64,000 nucleotides of DNA from Flavobacterium anhuiense. GTDB lineage: Bacteria > Bacteroidota > Bacteroidia > Flavobacteriales > Flavobacteriaceae. The stretch lies in the NCBI RefSeq assembly GCF_900101855.1, contig NZ_FMVC01000007.1:204345-268344 (forward strand), given 5' to 3'. This document shows positions 62,255 to 64,000 of the stretch, in pieces. The first letter of the stretch is position 1. Each line of letters opens with the position of its first letter. Below the pieces are notes generated by a model that was given only the letters and a program-made list of their open reading frames with translations, did not search any database and was not told the origin of the DNA. The position numbers and the translations under genes are program-made.

Positions 62255-64000
62255 TTATAGTTTTAAAGTTGCTCCAAAACTGAATGTTCTAGAAGTTGGA
62301 TAACTCGCATAATCAATACCGATAGATTGGTTTCCTCCGTTAGATTTAGGACTGTTGATTAACGGATCGTAACCTGTGTAATTGGTAATCGTAATTAAGT
62401 TTTGACCTGTAATATAAAGTGTTAATCCGTTGATCCAGTTCAATCCTTTTAAATCAAAATTGTAACCAATACGAGCTGTATTCAATCGGATAAAGTCTGA
62501 TTTTTCTAAGAATAAAGTGGACAAAATTGGTGAGTTTGCAGGATTTGCCCCAGACTCATAATAATTTGTAGCCACGTTACGGTCAGATGCAAGGTTATTG
62601 ATATTTAATGCATTTAAACCTGTGTTGTTCAACAAATAGCCTCCCGTTTGCCCGATGATAGAAAATGAGAATGTAAAGTTTTTGTATCTCATATCACTAT
62701 TAAATCCGTAATAGAAAGTTGGTAAAGCTCCTTCGATAATGATTCTGTCGCTATTGTCAATTTTACCGTCTCCGTTTTGATCTTTAAAGATATTTGCTCC
62801 ATTGGCATCAAAACCAATGTGTTCCAACAAATAGAATGATCCCGCTGCGTATCCGCTTTTGTAAATATTCGCATTTACACCCGATTGTCCAGGACCAGAA
62901 ATTGTTCCTGTCAAAATTTCTGAAACCGGAAGATCTTCAATTTTGTTATGAAGCGTTGCTCCATTCATATCAATATTCCAAGAGAAGTTTTTAGTGTCCA
63001 CTATTTTTGAACCTAACATAAACTCGATTCCTTTATTGATGATTTTACCATCAATATTCGTCCAGATTGTAGTTGTTGGGCTCAAAGCTTGAGATGGAAC
63101 ATTTAAAATCGCATCGGTAGTCGTTTTATTGAAATAATCCAATGTTCCATATAACTTGTCATTCCATAAATTGAAATCTAGACCAACGTTATATTGCGTT
63201 ACAACCTCCCATTTCAAATCAGGATTTGGTGTTCTGTTTACAGAAACTCCATTCACTAGATTTAAATCGTCGTATAAATAATATCCATCAGCTCCAGATA
63301 AAGAGTAGCTTGCTTGCGTAATTTTGTTTTCAACTTCTTGGTTTCCTGTCTGTCCCCAGCTTGCTCTTAGTTTTAAATTGTTCAAAGTAGAAGAATCTCT
63401 CAAGAAACTTTCGTTAGCAATATTCCATCCTAAGGCAAATGATGGGAAATAACCATATTTGTTGTTTTTACCAAAACGAGTAGAACCATCACCTCTCATT
63501 GAAGCTGTTAAAAGATATCTGTTATCAAAACTGTAATTCAATCTTCCAAAATAAGACTGCAATTCGTTTTCTTGCGCGTAACCTGTTGTTCCAGATTGCG
63601 TGCCTTTAAAACCAGGATTGATTGAAGGCGGAACTCCCTCACCTTGATTTGCGATTCCGTCAATGCTGAAACTTGTTCCTGATCTTTCAAATTTTTGGTA
63701 TGAAAAACCACCCAAAGCTTCAATTTTATGTTTATCCAAATTCAAATTGTATGTTAGATAATGCTCAACCAAAGAGTTTTTAGAATCTAAATTATTCTGA
63801 ACATATTTACCTTTCGGATTCAAATCGGTTAAGTTTGGAAAAATGGTTGTGTTTCTCTCCGCCATCGAACGATCGACACCTATATTCAATTTATATTCCA
63901 ATCCGTCAATAATTCTAAGAGACGCTTCTAAGTTTCCTAAAACTCTTAAAGTTCTAGTCTGATCTTGGTAAATGCTCAACAAATACGCTGGGTTGTAATG
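62255..64000 (-). CDS. SusC-family TonB-dependent receptor, C-terminal part
   Basis: The frame is open through the right edge, giving 581 visible residues. These cover the later strands of the outer-membrane barrel: NRYLLTASMRGDGSTRFGKNNKYGYFPSFALGWNIANE, LKLRASWGQTGNQEV, YNVGLDFNLWNDKLYGTLDYF and the final YPTSRTFSFGATLKL, all typical of SusC/RagA. The signal, carboxypeptidase-like domain and plug lie outside the window. It imports glycans with the SusD protein encoded immediately downstream. Whether it serves the pectin run at 1-21,810 cannot be told. Confidence 0.93.
   Translation of the reverse strand, partial: HYNPAYLLSIYQDQTRTLRVLGNLEASLRIIDGLEYKLNIGVDRSMAERNTTIFPNLTDLNPKGKYVQNNLDSKNSLVEHYLTYNLNLDKHKIEALGGFSYQKFERSGTSFSIDGIANQGEGVPPSINPGFKGTQSGTTGYAQENELQSYFGRLNYSFDNRYLLTASMRGDGSTRFGKNNKYGYFPSFALGWNIANESFLRDSSTLNNLKLRASWGQTGNQEVENKITQASYSLSGADGYYLYDDLNLVNGVSVNRTPNPDLKWEVVTQYNVGLDFNLWNDKLYGTLDYFNKTTTDAILNVPSQALSPTTTIWTNIDGKIINKGIEFMLGSKIVDTKNFSWNIDMNGATLHNKIEDLPVSEILTGTISGPGQSGVNANIYKSGYAAGSFYLLEHIGFDANGANIFKDQNGDGKIDNSDRIIIEGALPTFYYGFNSDMRYKNFTFSFSIIGQTGGYLLNNTGLNALNINNLASDRNVATNYYESGANPANSPILSTLFLEKSDFIRLNTARIGYNFDLKGLNWINGLTLYITGQNLITITNYTGYDPLINSPKSNGGNQSIGIDYASYPTSRTFSFGATLKL

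Noticed and set aside
60480..64000. Treating the SusC/SusD pair as the uptake pair of the pectin run
   Set aside because: It is about 38 kb away, separated by general genes and several terminators, and its partner genes lie beyond the right edge.

Overview
The window reads as chromosome of a Flavobacterium-like member of the Bacteroidota. Supporting signs are low GC, SusC/SusD, lipoprotein and Sec signals ending in A-Q, promoters of the TTG / TAnnTTTG type, and intergenic repeats of kinds I recall as common in Flavobacterium. No rRNA, tRNA, CRISPR array or prophage was seen.

Region 1 (1-21,810, all on the minus strand) is a pectin-degrading gene run. Read 5' to 3' it encodes a GH78 rhamnosidase, two five-bladed beta-propeller glycosidases, GH2, GH106, an SGNH acetylesterase, a DUF5703/GH95-like enzyme, a PL1 lyase, a GH127 Zn-cysteine glycosidase, and a pectin methylesterase cut by the left edge. 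The enzyme mix resembles loci for rhamnose-rich pectin (rhamnogalacturonan, possibly RG-II), but the substrate is inference. No SusC/SusD lies inside this run.

Region 2 (22,186-31,923) holds an AraC regulator divergent from an Fsr-type MFS pump, a sodium:solute symporter coupled to a Gfo/Idh/MocA oxidoreductase, a beta-helix (GH141-like) protein fused to rhamnose-mutarotase-like modules, and a GH28 polygalacturonase.

Region 3 (32,276-43,345) looks like cytoplasmic catabolism of a released deoxy-sugar or sugar acid. A minus-strand set (lactonase, SDR, zinc dehydrogenase) diverges from a plus-strand set: a solute-binding-protein-like gene with no signal peptide, two tandem class III CoA-transferases, a second signal-less solute-binding-like gene, a Gfo/Idh/MocA oxidoreductase, a MaoC hydratase and a FucP-type permease. 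No ABC permease or ATPase is present. The two divergent promoters carry mirror-image 29-bp elements. This is the best candidate for an undescribed system: a CoA-thioester route for an unusual pectin sugar that uses cytoplasmic solute-binding folds.

Region 4 (43,520-60,014) is general genome: a tripartite RND efflux pump divergent from a LytS/LytTR two-component pair, a DUF3861 protein, a PQQ-type sugar dehydrogenase, three thioredoxin-fold proteins, a REP-associated transposase with its repeats, a CinA-type amidohydrolase, and small hypothetical genes. Region 5 (60,480-64,000) is a SusD/SusC pair, with SusC cut by the right edge. It opens another glycan-uptake locus whose enzymes lie outside the window.

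Spacers are rich in interspersed inverted repeats of several families. Several minus-strand stop codons are followed directly by a degenerate heptanucleotide tract.
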